A stretch of 64,000 nt of DNA from Cladorhizidae sp. MBARI D1340-BT2. Lineage: Eukaryota > Porifera > Demospongiae > Poecilosclerida > Cladorhizidae. Under the pieces are notes generated by a model. It was not told the origin of the DNA and ran no database searches. It saw only the letters and a program-made list of their open reading frames with translations. The stretch spans positions 19,898,422-19,962,421 of the forward strand of contig JAQNBH010000010.1 in NCBI GenBank assembly GCA_028752905.1, read 5' to 3'. This document shows, piece by piece, positions 35,085 through 46,311 of the stretch. Each line of letters begins with the position of its first letter. Within the stretch, counting starts at the first letter, position 1. Position numbers and translations under genes: made by a program.

Positions 35085-37830
35085 GTGATCTTCCACGATG
35101 GAACAAAGGTGAGCTGGAGAATGAATAGTCCGGCCAGCTTTGGTGACATAACCAGAAGCAGGTAGCCTAGGTGACAGTGTGGAGGGCACGACAGGAGGTG
35201 TAGTCGGAGAAAGACGGTGCCGAGGTGGAGCTGATGTAGCCAGAGGATATTGGGACCGTGGTGTTGGTGACGGAGGCAGAGACGGTGCCTCTATGAAGGC
35301 TGCTTTCAGATGACCAATGGATATGTTATCTGTATATACGTGAGCCAAGATCCACCTTGAAGAATTTGTCAGACCTGTGGAGTACACCGAATGGTCCATC
35401 ATAAGGTCGCTGAAGTGGGGAGCGATGGGCATCATGCCGAACGAAAACATGTGTGGCAGACCGTAGATCATAGGGCACATGGAAGGCACGTTGACCATGA
35501 ATTAATGACTGGTGAAGGTCTCAGCTGTGCCATGTGCTGCTGTAGTTGGTAAGCAAAGGTACCTGGTGATGTCATATGTGGTGCCTGATGAATGAAGTCT
35601 CCAGGGAGATGAAGATTAGTGCCATAGACTAGTTCGGCAGCTGAAGAAGGAGACTGATGTCCATTGGCCATGAAGTTGCTGTTCCAGGACTGCACCAACA
35701 GAAATATTTGAGGCATCAACAGTGATGGACGTTAGTGCTCAAGGATCAGGGTATGCCAACAGAGTAAGTGTTTGTAGTGACCTGCTTACTTTTGATGAAA
35801 GCAGCCTGACATGCATGTGTCCAGATCCAGGCAGTATTCTTCCCTTTGAGGAGCAGGTACAGTGGGTGGAGGATTACTGCACAGTGAGGATAAAAGCGTC
35901 GGTAAAAGTTAATAAATCCCACTTATTCTTGCAAGGAAGTCTTGTTTTCTGGAACAGGAAAATTGTGTATAGCTTCCACACGATCTTCCAGAGGGGCAAT
36001 GCCTGTGGAGCTAACACAGTGGCCGAGGAAGTCGAGAGAGGAGACACCAAATTGGCACTTGTCAGGGTTGATGACCAGCCCATACTGAGACAAACATGTG
36101 AAGAGAGTCTGCAGGTGCTGACATGCTCTTCAGGTTTGTAGCTGGCTACCATGATATCATCCATGTAAACAAATACAAAAGAGAGCTCCTGGCAGACCTG
36201 ATCAATAAAATGCTGGAAAGTCTGTGCTACATTCCGGATTCCGTAAGGCATCATGAGATATTCATAGAGACCAAATGGTCAGTCTTTAGGATGTCCTCTT
36301 GGTGCACAGGAATCTGATTAAAAGCTTGGACAAGGTCTACCTTGGAGAAGATTGTGGCTCCACACAGTGATGCTCCGAAGTCTTGGATGTGTGGGATGGG
36401 ATATCGGTCAGGTGGGGTGATGTCATTGAGGGCAGGATATCACCGCAGGGACGCCATTCTCCTGACTTCTTGAGCACCATATGCAGTGGTGAAGCCCAGC
36501 TGGAGGAAGGTTAGAGGATACCAAGCTGAAGGAGATTGTTGAACTCATTCTTAGCAGCAGCCAGCTTTGCAGGGGAAAGTCGACGAGTGTTTGCGAAGGT
36601 TGGTCTGCCAGCAGTAGCAATGTGGTGATGGACACCATGTTTTGGTGTCTTGTCAGACACTTGATGAGCAGTGAGTTGGGGGAAGTCTTGGTGGAGTGCT
36701 TCAAGGTCAGAAAGGTAAGCAGGAATGCTGCTGCAGGGTGCCTCTGAGTCATATAGTCGGTGGTGCTTGAGGTCGATGAGCAATCCATGCTCATAGAAAA
36801 AGTCTGCACCAATAATTGGATGGCTGACATCGGCCAGGATGAAAGTCCAGTTAAAGTTCTTCCTGAGGCCAAAGTGCAGAGATAAGGTGCATTTGCCAAA
36901 GGTGGGCTGGCAGAACCATTCGCAGCCCTGAGAGGGAGTCCCATCTTGAGTGTCTGACGGTCAATACGTGTTGCAGGAAGGATGCTGATTTCGGCACCAG
37001 AATCGACCAAGTAGCATTAGCTGGAAGTGCAGTCAATACAAACAGAAGGCGACTGTTATTTCCCAATCCACAGGTTGCCATCAATGGGCGGGGAAAGCAT
37101 TTCCCGACATAGAGCAAGGTTTTTTGCATTTGGTGGCATGCTTGCCAAATCGGGCATGGTACCAACAGAGTGTGGCGGAAGGGGAGGTGGTAGAGATAGC
37201 TGAAAAATTGCCAGTTTTCTGCTGCAAGGAGAATCGACATGTAAGGTCTTTCAGCTCAGAGCGGAGAGAGGCAATTGTGTCAACATTGGCAGTGACAGGT
37301 GCGATGGTGCTGAAGGGCCCAGATAGAGAGGCTTCTGGGGTGACTGCAATGAGGCTGTCAGCAAGGGAAGCGAGCTGCTCTGTACTTTTGTCGGGGTACA
37401 ATTTCAAGATGAGCTGGACTGCCACTGGAAGGCAAGTGATAAATATTTCTTGAAGGGTTGGGTCGTTATCAGGTTTTGTCCGCTAGCTGTTCGATTAGTC
37501 GAAGTAGTTGTGAGGGTTTCTGGTCGCCCAGTGGCTCCAGAGAGAGCAGTTTTTGCATCCTCTGATACTCTGTGAGGGATGTGCATGAGACGAGGTGCTC
37601 TTTCAAGGTGTTAAAAGGATCAACAGCCGGAACAGTGACAATAAAATGACGTACCTCACTGGCAATATCAGGTGCTAGGGAGCCAGCTGTTGAGTTATGC
37701 CCTTGGTAGCAAACTGTGCCTCCACCTGGTGAAACCAAAGAGTTGTTTCTTCATGCCAAAATGGAGGCAGTTTAAGTGAGACAGTATGGACAGCAGCGCG
37801 AGGCTCTTCTAGAGCCATGTAAACTTGCTT
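35085..37830 (-). pseudogene. CsRn1-like gag-pol, broken
   Basis: Element order, high to low coordinates. Gag begins near 37820 with LPPFWHEETTLWFHQVEAQF and includes LGDQKPSQLLRLIEQL. At about 37175-37110 it has CWYHARFGKHATKCKKPC, a CX2H...C...C (CHCC) pattern in place of the usual CCHC knuckle. Protease: MVDSGAEISILPA near 37010. Reverse transcriptase runs about 36700-35870, with QEL and FVFVYMDDIMVAS (catalytic YMDD kept, near 36160). After a scrap of the RT connection (FLGH, NFYRRF) the sequence jumps near 35715 to the C-terminal integrase tail (AELVYGTNLHLPGDF near 35630). RNase H and the integrase DDE core are therefore lost. Several frameshifts and stops are present. The encoded proteins would package and copy the element RNA; this copy cannot do so by itself. 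Confidence 0.9.
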
Positions 37831-37859
37831 GTAAGGCTGTGTAGATGCTACACAGGCAT

Positions 37860-37873
37860 CGTCGGGGTCACCA
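37860..37873 (-). other. Primer-binding site, complementary to tRNA-Trp 3' end
   Basis: The plus strand reads cgtcggggtcacca, equal to the 3' end of eukaryotic tRNA-Trp including CCA, one base from the LTR. The match to tRNA-Trp is from my knowledge of that tRNA. Confidence 0.85.
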
Positions 37874-37874
37874 A

Positions 37875-38096
37875 TGAAGTGGATAAAAGTTATATAACAC
37901 TTCTATAACACTTCTCAAGATAATAATAAATCTCAACCTAGGCAGCACATTTCAACTGGTAAGGTTACATACAAGTGTGCATTAACTAGAACATTATGAT
38001 TGTTAATTAACTAGTGTACACGGAAGTGTCACGAAGGAATGTCCAAATCATGGCGGAAATGAGGCAGGAAAGTCTGGTCGAAGTCTAGTTGCTACA
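37875..38096 (-). repeat. 5' LTR of the CsRn1-like element
   Basis: 222 bp with TG...CA ends (tgaagtgg to gctaca on the plus strand). It has an extra copy of ataacacttct relative to the other LTR. Confidence 0.93.
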
Positions 38097-38100
38097 GTAT

Positions 38101-38586
38101 CATGATGTTTTGGTGGTAGTACAACTCAGGGCTATTTATGTGCAGGAGCATTGGCACCATGTATTTGTCTTAATGTGATCCAGGTAATGTTATCAGGAAT
38201 GTTAACACTGTCAGCAAAAAAAATTTGTGTTTATATCCATGCAAGGACTTCTGTTTCATAGACAACAGTTCTAACTATCTCAATATGCAGAAATAACATT
38301 ATGAGTCCTCTTTTGAAGGTTGATTATTACATATCGGAACTACTAAAGATTCTGATTGTAGTGAAAAATGAGTTTCAAGAAATTCAAAAGTTTGGTCTCT
38401 GAATCCCAGGACTATTCGTCATCCACTTTGAACTAATAGTCTTGACAATTGCAATATCGAAGTCCAAATGGAAACCTATCCTCTGAACCCAGTTGTTCAG
38501 CACGAGTATTTGAGTTTAACGCAGGTAAAACTGCTTCCTAAAAAAATGCTTATGCTATTACGCTATGGGGAATAATTAAAAAACTT
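38101..38586. other. Intergenic, no gene seen
   Basis: No coding pattern, repeat pair or signal recognised between the LTR element and the next transposon. Confidence 0.5.
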
Positions 38587-38795
38587 TACCCAGGGAGCGA
38601 AACCTGATTTAAAAAAAACAGACATGGCATGCTGTAAAAGATTTGCTGGCAAAAATCATATGTATATATATGTATAAACAAAATGTATATGGACAACCTT
38701 GTCAACAAGCTACTGGAAATCCGTAGAAAGCCTCTGACCATATACATGAATATCTCACCTTTAGCAGTAATCAGTCACTATGGTTTATCTGTGTT
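38587..38795. repeat. Left terminal inverted repeat, unclassified element
   Basis: Similarity to the inverted right end runs from TACCCAGGG to about the word cagtcactatggttta (38772-38787). Small gaps and substitutions occur, chiefly in the TATA-like run at 38660-38675. Confidence 0.85.
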
Positions 38796-39019
38796 CCTTG
38801 AGAATGTTGAAGGGAAAACTTAATTCCAACTATTGTTAATACTCTCTGAACAGTTTACATCTCAATATCAAGGCATATTTTGGGGGGAAACAATAAATAA
38901 TTGTTCAAAATCCACGCTCAATCCTGGATTTAATTGTTTTTGGTGAATAATGTATGTACCTTACAAAGCTAATAAAAGACATAAGTCTAAACTAAATTGG
39001 TGCTGTTAGTTATCGCTTT

Positions 39020-40975
39020 CGGATTCACTCCCGCTGTTGAAGGTGGCAGTGTAGTGGGCACGCCAGCTGCACTTCTTTCAGCACTGCTGGGTATGTTGGA
39101 GATTCAGGTATGAGTAAGTACCCAATCTTGCTTGACTTGTGGTGTAGTAGCAGCTTCGCACAGAATACAGAAAATCCAGGCCAGCAAGCCTCTCCCTCAT
39201 ACGACACGTCTAGTTGCTGTGATGTCTTGACTTGTCGCCCAAGATGCCAAACAAGTATCATCTCCTCTGTAGTGTTGTCAGATGGGGTTTCCAAACTTCC
39301 TCCTCCTATCACTGGCAGAGATGTGGCAGGCAGGAATTGCCAGCAGTGGGAAAATTTGATAGGGTCTTCCATTTCTCTGAAGGTGCACTGGAAAGACTGA
39401 TATGCTCAATTTGTCTGGTGTTGTCACTTGATTCATCTTGCTCTGCATTTTCAATGATGATAGCGGTTGTTGCATTGAAACTGCCACCTTCAAGTCTTCC
39501 AGTCCAAATTGTCATTGCATGACATGGAGGACCTCATCGCTGTAGACATATTTTCTGGAATAGTAGATCCCTTCACATGCATCATGTTGGCACTTTGTGT
39601 AGTCAGCTGTCATTGCAGACGATCATAGCTGATACCCAGGCCAAGTCTGTTGTTGAGTGTTATCATGGCCTTGCTACGTGTCTGATTGTAAATGTGGTAG
39701 GTTGTGGCACTCCCCAGTGCTGTTGGTGCCCCAGCCACATGTTGTACGAGCTGTTGGGACACTATAAGTGCCTTTTCCCTAACAGACTTATCAACAAACA
39801 CTCATCCTGAGCTCAGAGGCTGTCTTTGGGGTGTTATACTTGGTCTGTCACAGAGCAGCATGGCTGTGAAGTTGAAGAGAGAATCATCTTGTCAGCAGCA
39901 GCATATGGAATTTCAGTTAACTGCTCTTGTTGTCTCTCCTTCCTGCATGTCTTGATGTCTACTCTCAGTGTTTTGGCTGCCCACAGTATAATCTGCTGTG
40001 TTCATCAATTTCGCGCTCTGCTTCCAGTTACCACAGTTTCTCAAGAGCATCACCGAGTGGTATGGAAGATGCACAGATGAAGGGCAGATCCACTGGTTTG
40101 GTTGGTGACAGAGATGCATTTCCCAAATTTCTGCTGCAGTTAACATTTCAGTGATATTGACCTGTACATGTCTGCAGTCTTTACTCCTAGCTCCCGGAGA
40201 ATCATCCGGTAGTTGTCCCGCAAGGACTTGATCAGGAAGCCACATTTCTCCTGAAAGGAACAGCGATATTTCTAGCTGTTTCACCAGATGAGTCAAAGCC
40301 ACATCATACAGATTCTTCTGTGCAGATTTACCAGTCGGGACTCATGTTGCCTTGAATGCATTCATGCATGGTATGTGATATGATGTCATTTGCGACCATG
40401 TCATGTCCTTTGCCCAATCAATCTTAGCAAAATGTCCTCTCTACTCAAGTTCTTGGCTTTCTCAACGATCGCCTGTTGGCTGTTTGCTGTTGACACCCTG
40501 GCTGTAGGTGTCTTTCCTTACAGCCACCTTTTGTTACATATGATGCATGTACTCTTGGCATCAAATGCTGCTGTGCGATGCCTGCTGGGAATGATGGGAC
40601 ATTTTGGTTGAGGTATTGCATTCTGGCTGAGCCAGCATTGTGCAGCTTGCTCCTGGATGCCTCTTTTCTACTAGTCTGCAGCTCTTTTCATTGATGTACA
40701 AGTTTCTGCATTTGGCATGCACTTGGGGGACTTCTCTGCCACCCATGAGTCCTTGGTACATCATGGTGCACCCTTCTGTAGGTCTCGTCCTGTCGACAGG
40801 TCATGGCTACAAGAAGTTTTGGGGCTGTTGTTAGCTGAATGTTCAACAGTCATTTGATTGCAGGTCATTGGCATATGACACACTTGGTGTAGTTTGTAAG
40901 CATGTCTTCGCACTTTCTCTTCAGTCATTCCAGAGACACGGCTCCCTCCAGCACTCCTTTCCCTGTACAACTAGT
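39020..40975 (-). pseudogene. Decayed ORF of the unclassified transposon
   Basis: Minus-strand segments in several frames lie end to end from about 40975 to 39020 and together look like one protein of over 500 residues. Segments include REVPQVHAKCRNLYINEKSC (40720-40660), a long middle stretch at 40302-39913, FVDKSVREKALIVSQQLVQH (39800-39740), RSKAMITLNNRLGLGISYDR (39670-39610) and a C-terminal stretch 39372-39025 with FLPATSLPVIGGGSLETP. At least eight stops or frame changes interrupt it. The LGLGISYDR block reminds me of an uncharacterised protein family common in sponge and cnidarian genomes, but I cannot name it with certainty. Its position between the inverted repeats suggests it is the element's transposase or an accessory protein. 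Confidence 0.5.
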
Positions 40976-41464
40976 CATCTTCTGTCAGATACCTACAAGA
41001 TAAATTGATAATGGGAGAAAAAAGTTATTTAGTGGAAATTTATTTGAACAATTTTGCTATGGTTTCTGGCTCATAACTTTGATAGCTACTGCTGCATTTT
41101 CTTGTAGCTACTATGATTTTTTAACTGCTATACTTAACCTGCTGAGACTCGATACTTTCTGCACTTGAGCCAGGAAGTAGGGGGTTGCGATAGGCCACTA
41201 GCACTAGCTGGCTTAATTAATGTACTTACCTAAACCAATGGTCAACTCCAGCTCTAGCAATCACCTGCCAATTCTTCTCAATATAGGAGCTAAACAAATA
41301 CAATGTGGTAGTGGGCTTTAATTCAACGATGTACAATGCTAGTAATTAGCAAGATGCCTTGACTATTCGTAGGTACAAAGATTAATGTTGCTACTGTAGT
41401 CAGTTGGTACAAGTTATCATAATTACTTATTATAGACTTTGGGGTTGCTAGAACTAAATTCTAT

Positions 41465-41670
41465 TCATGGGACAATCATAAACCACAATGACTGATAATG
41501 CCAAAAGTGTGATATTCATGTACAAGGGTTAATTTTGTTCAGAGGCTTCCTACAGATTTCCAGTAGCTTGTTGACAAGGTTGTCCATATACATTTTGTTT
41601 ATATATATATATAGAGCCAACCTTTTATACAGCACGCCATGTCTGTCAAACGTATTTTGCCCCCTGGGTA
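41465..41670. repeat. Right terminal inverted repeat, unclassified element
   Basis: Mirror of the left repeat, ending ccccctgggta at 41670. Confidence 0.85.
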
Positions 41671-41673
41671 CTT

Positions 41674-42410
41674 AACAATTTCGGAAGTAAGACTATTGGC
41701 ATTTCTAATATTGTAAATTCAACAAGCTTTCATAATACAAATATTTAACTGTTGACTGTAACTATGAGCTAAAGGTCAGACTTGACCGATCCTTGCCAGA
41801 ACACACACATTCTACAGGCAGCAACACCATAGCCTTGACCTATACTGAATGCAACATCTATGTTGTGAGTTTGGAGCCAAGGAAGAAGAGCAGTTGAGAT
41901 GGAATACATTCTAAAGAAAAAAAATCAAAAAAAAATTCTGTGATTGGTTTGGCAACATCAACATGTCTTATCATTACTCCAAATGAACATAATCTGTTTC
42001 TTCATCTGCTAATATGGTGAAGTACGTCCTTGATATCTTTTAAGTATTGTTTTAACTTGTCTGGAGATCATTTTTATTTGGGATGGTCTTATAGGATTAC
42101 CACCTCCGAGGTCACTTTTTCAGATGTGGCAAAGCACCTCATCTGCCTTAGCTCTAATGTGGACCAGGTCAATAGACCAATTTGTAGACATTTGCTTCAC
42201 TCTACACAGAGCACATTACTCTATGTGTTACCATTAGCCAGATTATGACAAAACTGTGTCAAGACATGCCTGTAAGATGTTCAGGTCCAGCTTGGTCAGT
42301 AAACAAAGAGTTTTTGTTTGTTCATCAAGAAGGTGTTAACCACCACACAGTTATTTGGACTAGAAAATTATTTTGTACCAAACAAATATTTGAAGATAAA
42401 CTGAAAGAAA
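41674..42410. other. Intergenic, no gene seen
   Basis: An open frame starting at 42245 runs into the following minisatellite; it has no recognisable domain. Confidence 0.45.
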
Positions 42411-42560
42411 GAAATGGATGCATCAGTTGCGAGTTGGTGCAAGAGAAAAAGAAATGGATACATCAGTTGCGAGTCGGTGCAAGAGAGAAGGAAATGGATA
42501 CATCAGTTCCGAGTCGGTGCAAGAGAGAAAGAAATGGATGCATTAGTTGTGAGTTGGTGC
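42411..42560. repeat. 40-bp minisatellite, four copies
   Basis: Units starting gaaatggat recur at 42411, 42451, 42491 and 42531, so the period is exactly 40 bp. Because 40 is not a multiple of three, successive copies are read in successive frames. At least two overlapping plus-strand frames run through the array open (42245-42610 and 42414-42617). Confidence 0.95.
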
Positions 42561-44416
42561 AAGTTACAGTACAAATCATTAGTCGTCAATGCTTTTGTGG
42601 ATGTTTCTAGTGCATAAAACTTTTGAATGCATCTTTATGCCTGTGCAGCTTTCCTCCGAAGAAGGTGTTCCTATGTATAAGGAGGATACCATTGTAGCAC
42701 TCAATGCATAAATCGTATATTATTTCCGGTTACCCGTTATGTTCAACACATTAATCCACTAGCTTTCTTTTGGTGACATTTGGCACTTTTTCTCCAATAA
42801 TTTCATGCTCAAGAACTGCAGCCATTTTGTGCTGCTTACTAAAACTGGCAGACCTCTTTGATTGCATACCACGTGTTTCTCAATTAGTTTTTAGTGCACG
42901 TCATGGAAGAGTATCCATTCCTCCATAACTGTATCACTACTGCAAATACCTAGTTATGATTTTCATAGATTTTGAGTTTTTGTTGTGAGAACATAAAATA
43001 CATTGTACATAAGCCTCACAAATTCAAGATCCGCTACCACTACATTTGTACCTAGTACTTCACTGTAGCTATGCACCTGACTTTGCAGCATCAACTAATA
43101 CTCCTGTCATTAGCATTAAAACAGCATTGCAATGCCTCGGCAAGTCTTATCTGCTTCTTTTCGAAAAGATCATGTCTTTGCCTAACCTTCCTTCTGTCTG
43201 TATCTTCCACTTTTGCTGCTGTTAAGAGAATGCTAACTTAAGACAGCTACAACAGCACTCACTCCTTGAAGACTAATAATGTTCTATGATCTATGTTACA
43301 TCTGCTTCGTGTCAATTACAGAAACAGGATCAGTTTGGATATGGGTCTACTGTATTAATCTTTCATGCTCAGCCCACTCATAAGGCTGCCATGTTTATTC
43401 TTGTAGCTTCCTTGTTTCCCTGTACTGGTATAGCCACCAATCAGTGATCCCTGGCCACCACTCCTAACTTCCTTCCATGAATGACTTACAAAAAGTGGGA
43501 GTGGCACATAAAAGTTCATTATTATTTGTGGCAACTCCACCCAATAATTTTTTGATTGCCATGGCTGTAACCTAGGCGATTAATAATTACCTCTCACGCC
43601 AAAGCTGTTTTCAAGAAAATAATATTCAACAACATAATCCCCTAACAACTGCACTCACTTCAGTAATTTGCCTGGTGAAGACCGAAGGACTTAGGTTTAT
43701 ATGTTGGCTTCAAACACTAAAAAGCTGATTTAAAGATAAATCTTAAAAATATAAGTATTAGCATCCTTTTCTCTCCAACTGATTTAGAAACTAGTCAGAA
43801 AATTCTAAGCATCGCTGTCCCTGTTATCTAGTAGCTTCTAGTTTAGTCCCGCGTGGCTAGAAATTGTCATCCATTATGAAGAAAAGTGGTTATAAAGTGC
43901 TGAGCATTTTCTTGATGACAACCACATTTACTTCTCTCCATTCAACACCAACCTTGAGTCCCCGTCGCAGTACCACCCTTTACATATCTTTACAAGTTGT
44001 CTCTGCTGTACCTCCTCATTTTGTACCAACATCCCTCAACGTTCAATAAAGATTTTATCAATATTCAATTTTTTTAATTACTCGCTCAACATTTCAGCTA
44101 GAACCCCCAGCCTTACTGATGAAAGCTAAAGCATCTAGCCAAGGCACCAAGCATTAAAGCTGAATGTTGAAAAAGTTACACTGTCAACTGCGAGTTCATT
44201 GGGAAAACATAGAAGGCCAAGCAGGACCCCCTTTTCCTTCTCCATTATCCTCACTTTATAGACATCTCTCACCCACTAAGACACCTCAACCCACCCTGCA
44301 TTTCAGTCAGGATCCTTCCTCAGTAAAGCTTTCCATCACACTTCTTTCCAGCTTCTTGGTACTTCAACACACTGCAATACTTACTTTATCTCAGTCATCA
44401 TCCCTGATAGTGCACC
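42561..44416. other. Intergenic, no gene seen
   Basis: Short open frames at 43864-44049 (+, hydrophobic start) and 43355-43540 (-) lack supporting signals. No exon of pyruvate kinase was found here although the next gene's last exon lies downstream. Confidence 0.4.
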
Positions 44417-45705
44417 AGTTCTTTAGACACTGTGCTGTTCTTTAGACACCGAGTTGTTCTTTAGACACTGAGCTGTTCTTTATACACTGAGTTGTTCTTT
44501 AGACACTGAGCTGTTCTTTATACACTGAGTTGTTCTTTAGGCACTGAGCTGTTCTTTAGGCACTGAACTATTCTTTAGACACTGAGCTGTTCTTTAGACA
44601 CTGAGCTGTTCTTTAGAGACTGAGATCTGTTCTTTAGACACTGAGCTGTTCTTTAGACACTGAGCTGTTCTTTATATACTGTGCTGTTCTTTAGACACTG
44701 AGCTGTTCTTTAGGCACTCAGCTGTTCTTTAGACACTGAGCTGTTCTTTAGACACTGAGATCTGTTCTTTAGACACTGAGCTGTTCTTTAGACACTGAGA
44801 TCTGTTCTTTAGACGCTGAGCTTTTCTTTATACACTGAGTTGTTCTTTAGACACGGAGCTGTTCTTTAGACACTGCGCTGTTCTTTAGACACTGTACTGT
44901 TCTTTATACACTGAGTTGTTCTTTAGACACTGAGCTGTTCTTTAGACACTGAGCTGTTCTTTAGACACTGAGCTGTTCTTTAGACACTGAGATCTGTTCT
45001 TTAGACACTGAGCTGTTCTTTATACACTGAGTTGTTCTTTAGACACTGAGCTGTTCTTTAGACACTGAGCTGTTCTTTAGACACTGTACTGTTCTTTATA
45101 CACTGAGTTGTTCTTTAGACACTGAGCTGTTCTTTAGACACTGAGCTGTTCTTTAGACACTGAGCTGTTCTTTAGACACTGAGCTGTTCTTTATACACTG
45201 AGCTGTTCTTTAGACACTGAGCTGTTCTTTAGACACTGAGCTGTTCTTTAGACACTGAGCTGTTCTTTAGACACTGAGCTGTTCTTTATACACCGTGTTG
45301 TTCTTTAGACACTGAGCTGTTCTTTAGACACTGAGCTGTACTTTAGACACTGAGCTGTTCTTTAGACACTGAGCTGTTCTTTAGGCACTGTGCTGTTCTT
45401 TAGGCACTGAGCTGTTCTTTAGGCACTGAGCTGTTCTTTAGACACTGAGTTGTTCTTTAGACACTGAGCTGTTCTTTAGACACTGAGCTGTTCTTTAGAC
45501 ACTGAGCTGTTCTTTAGACACTGAGCTGTTCTTTAGACACTGTGCTGTTCTTTAGGCACTGAGCTGTTCTTTAGGCACTGAGCTGTTCTTTAGACACTGT
45601 GCTGTTCTTTAGACACTGAGCTGTTCTTTAGACACTGTGCTGTTCTTAGACACTGTGCTGTTCTTTATACACTGAGCTGTTCTTTAGACACTGAGCTGTT
45701 CTTTA
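44417..45705. repeat. 19-bp satellite/minisatellite array, about 68 copies
   Basis: Tandem units of tgttctttagacactgagc. Variants have taggcac, tatacac, actgtgc, and a two-base longer form with gagatctg that recurs at irregular intervals. The array is continuous for about 1.29 kb and has no coding frame. It lies upstream of the pyruvate kinase exon, possibly in one of its introns. Confidence 0.97.
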
Positions 45706-46116
45706 ATTCCCGACCTCCCAAACTTGATAGGGAGGCTTGCTGGGGCCACCTGTGTTGCACACCTTTTTCAAGTAGTGCACACCTACAGACATAATCAATT
45801 CCTTGGACACAGTTGCAAACTTCCAAGTGTATGCTCCTGGCTGGCTAGCTATGTAGTAGCAATAGCGACCGGTTGAGCTGTTGCAGAGCCTGGAGAGTGC
45901 CGTGTGTGGCCATCATTTCATCTGGTCGGAAGAATGGATGGAAGATCGACCATCGAGCAGGAAGAGACATGGTTGCAATCTATGCTTTACAAATATGCTA
46001 GAACCAACAGTGAAGTGGGTGGTTACCAAAATCTAGATGCTTTAACAAAAAATCGGTGTCTAATCTAGATAGCTGCTTAGCAACCAGCATACGTAAGGAT
46101 ATACAGATATATATAT
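45706..46116. other. Stretch without recognised gene
   Basis: Contains the short word actgag-like remnants of the satellite at its start and a TA run at its end. No exon was recognised. Confidence 0.45.
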
Positions 46117-46207
46117 ATTAAAATCACCTTCTCAATAATCAACTTTCAATTTTTATTCACTCTTGAATAAAAATTGAAGTTGATTATTGAGAAGGTAATT
46201 TTAATGT
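46117..46207. repeat. Near-perfect 91-bp hairpin (MITE-like)
   Basis: The arms (about 43 and 42 bp) differ by one substitution and one gap, with a 4-6-nt loop near 46161. Left arm includes cttctcaataatcaacttt; right arm is its complement. It sits about 100 bp before the pyruvate kinase exon, next to a TA microsatellite. Confidence 0.92.
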
Positions 46208-46311
46208 TATTATGTCAACTGAGAGTTCATTGAGAATAATAAAAATACAACTGCTATATTGTCAAATGTTTAAATCTGCTTACTTTGCCCCTCCCACCCA
46301 CCTCTCTACAG

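Larger units (their letters stand above)
34862..38096 (-). mobile_element. Ty3/Gypsy LTR retrotransposon, CsRn1-like, internally deleted
   Basis: Two LTRs (34862-35071 and 37875-38096) in the same orientation enclose a minus-strand gag-pol. The flanking 4 bp are identical: gtat at 34858-34861 and 38097-38100. A primer-binding site for tRNA-Trp and a G-rich polypurine tract sit just inside the LTRs. Use of tRNA-Trp and a CHCC gag motif are features known for the CsRn1 clade. LTRs differ by a 12-bp duplication and about a dozen changes, so the insertion is not recent. Most of RNase H and the integrase core are missing. Confidence 0.93.
38587..41670 (-). mobile_element. Unclassified DNA transposon with about 200-bp terminal inverted repeats
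   Basis: Both ends read TACCCAGGG (G/A)GC inward. Inverted similarity continues for about 200 bp, including caaaatgtatatggacaacc and cttgtcaacaagctactgga at 38680-38720, mirrored at 41542-41602. The flanking 3 bp ctt match on both sides (38584-38586 and 41671-41673). The inside carries a decayed minus-strand coding region. Long terminal repeats with a 3-bp duplication would fit PIF/Harbinger or a less known superfamily, but no DDE motif is legible, so I leave the class open. Confidence 0.8.

Noticed and set aside
35722..36141. Plus-strand open frame in the LTR element
   Set aside because: The opposite strand carries reverse transcriptase with the YMDD motif, LTR signals and primer site, all fixing the element on the minus strand.
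39110..40834. Several plus-strand open frames in the unclassified transposon
   Set aside because: Minus-strand segments are longer when taken together, collinear and less cysteine/serine-skewed; the plus-strand frames overlap one another in conflicting frames. The choice is a judgement, not proof.
43355..43540. Possible glycine/serine-rich minus-strand exon
   Set aside because: Coding-like wording but no splice signals, neighbours or family match.
44178..46236. Possible direct repeat flanking the 19-bp satellite (gtcaactg.gagttcattg.gaa)
   Set aside because: Only about 23 bases match, with two mismatches, and flanking sequence differs; not enough to call a duplication or target site.
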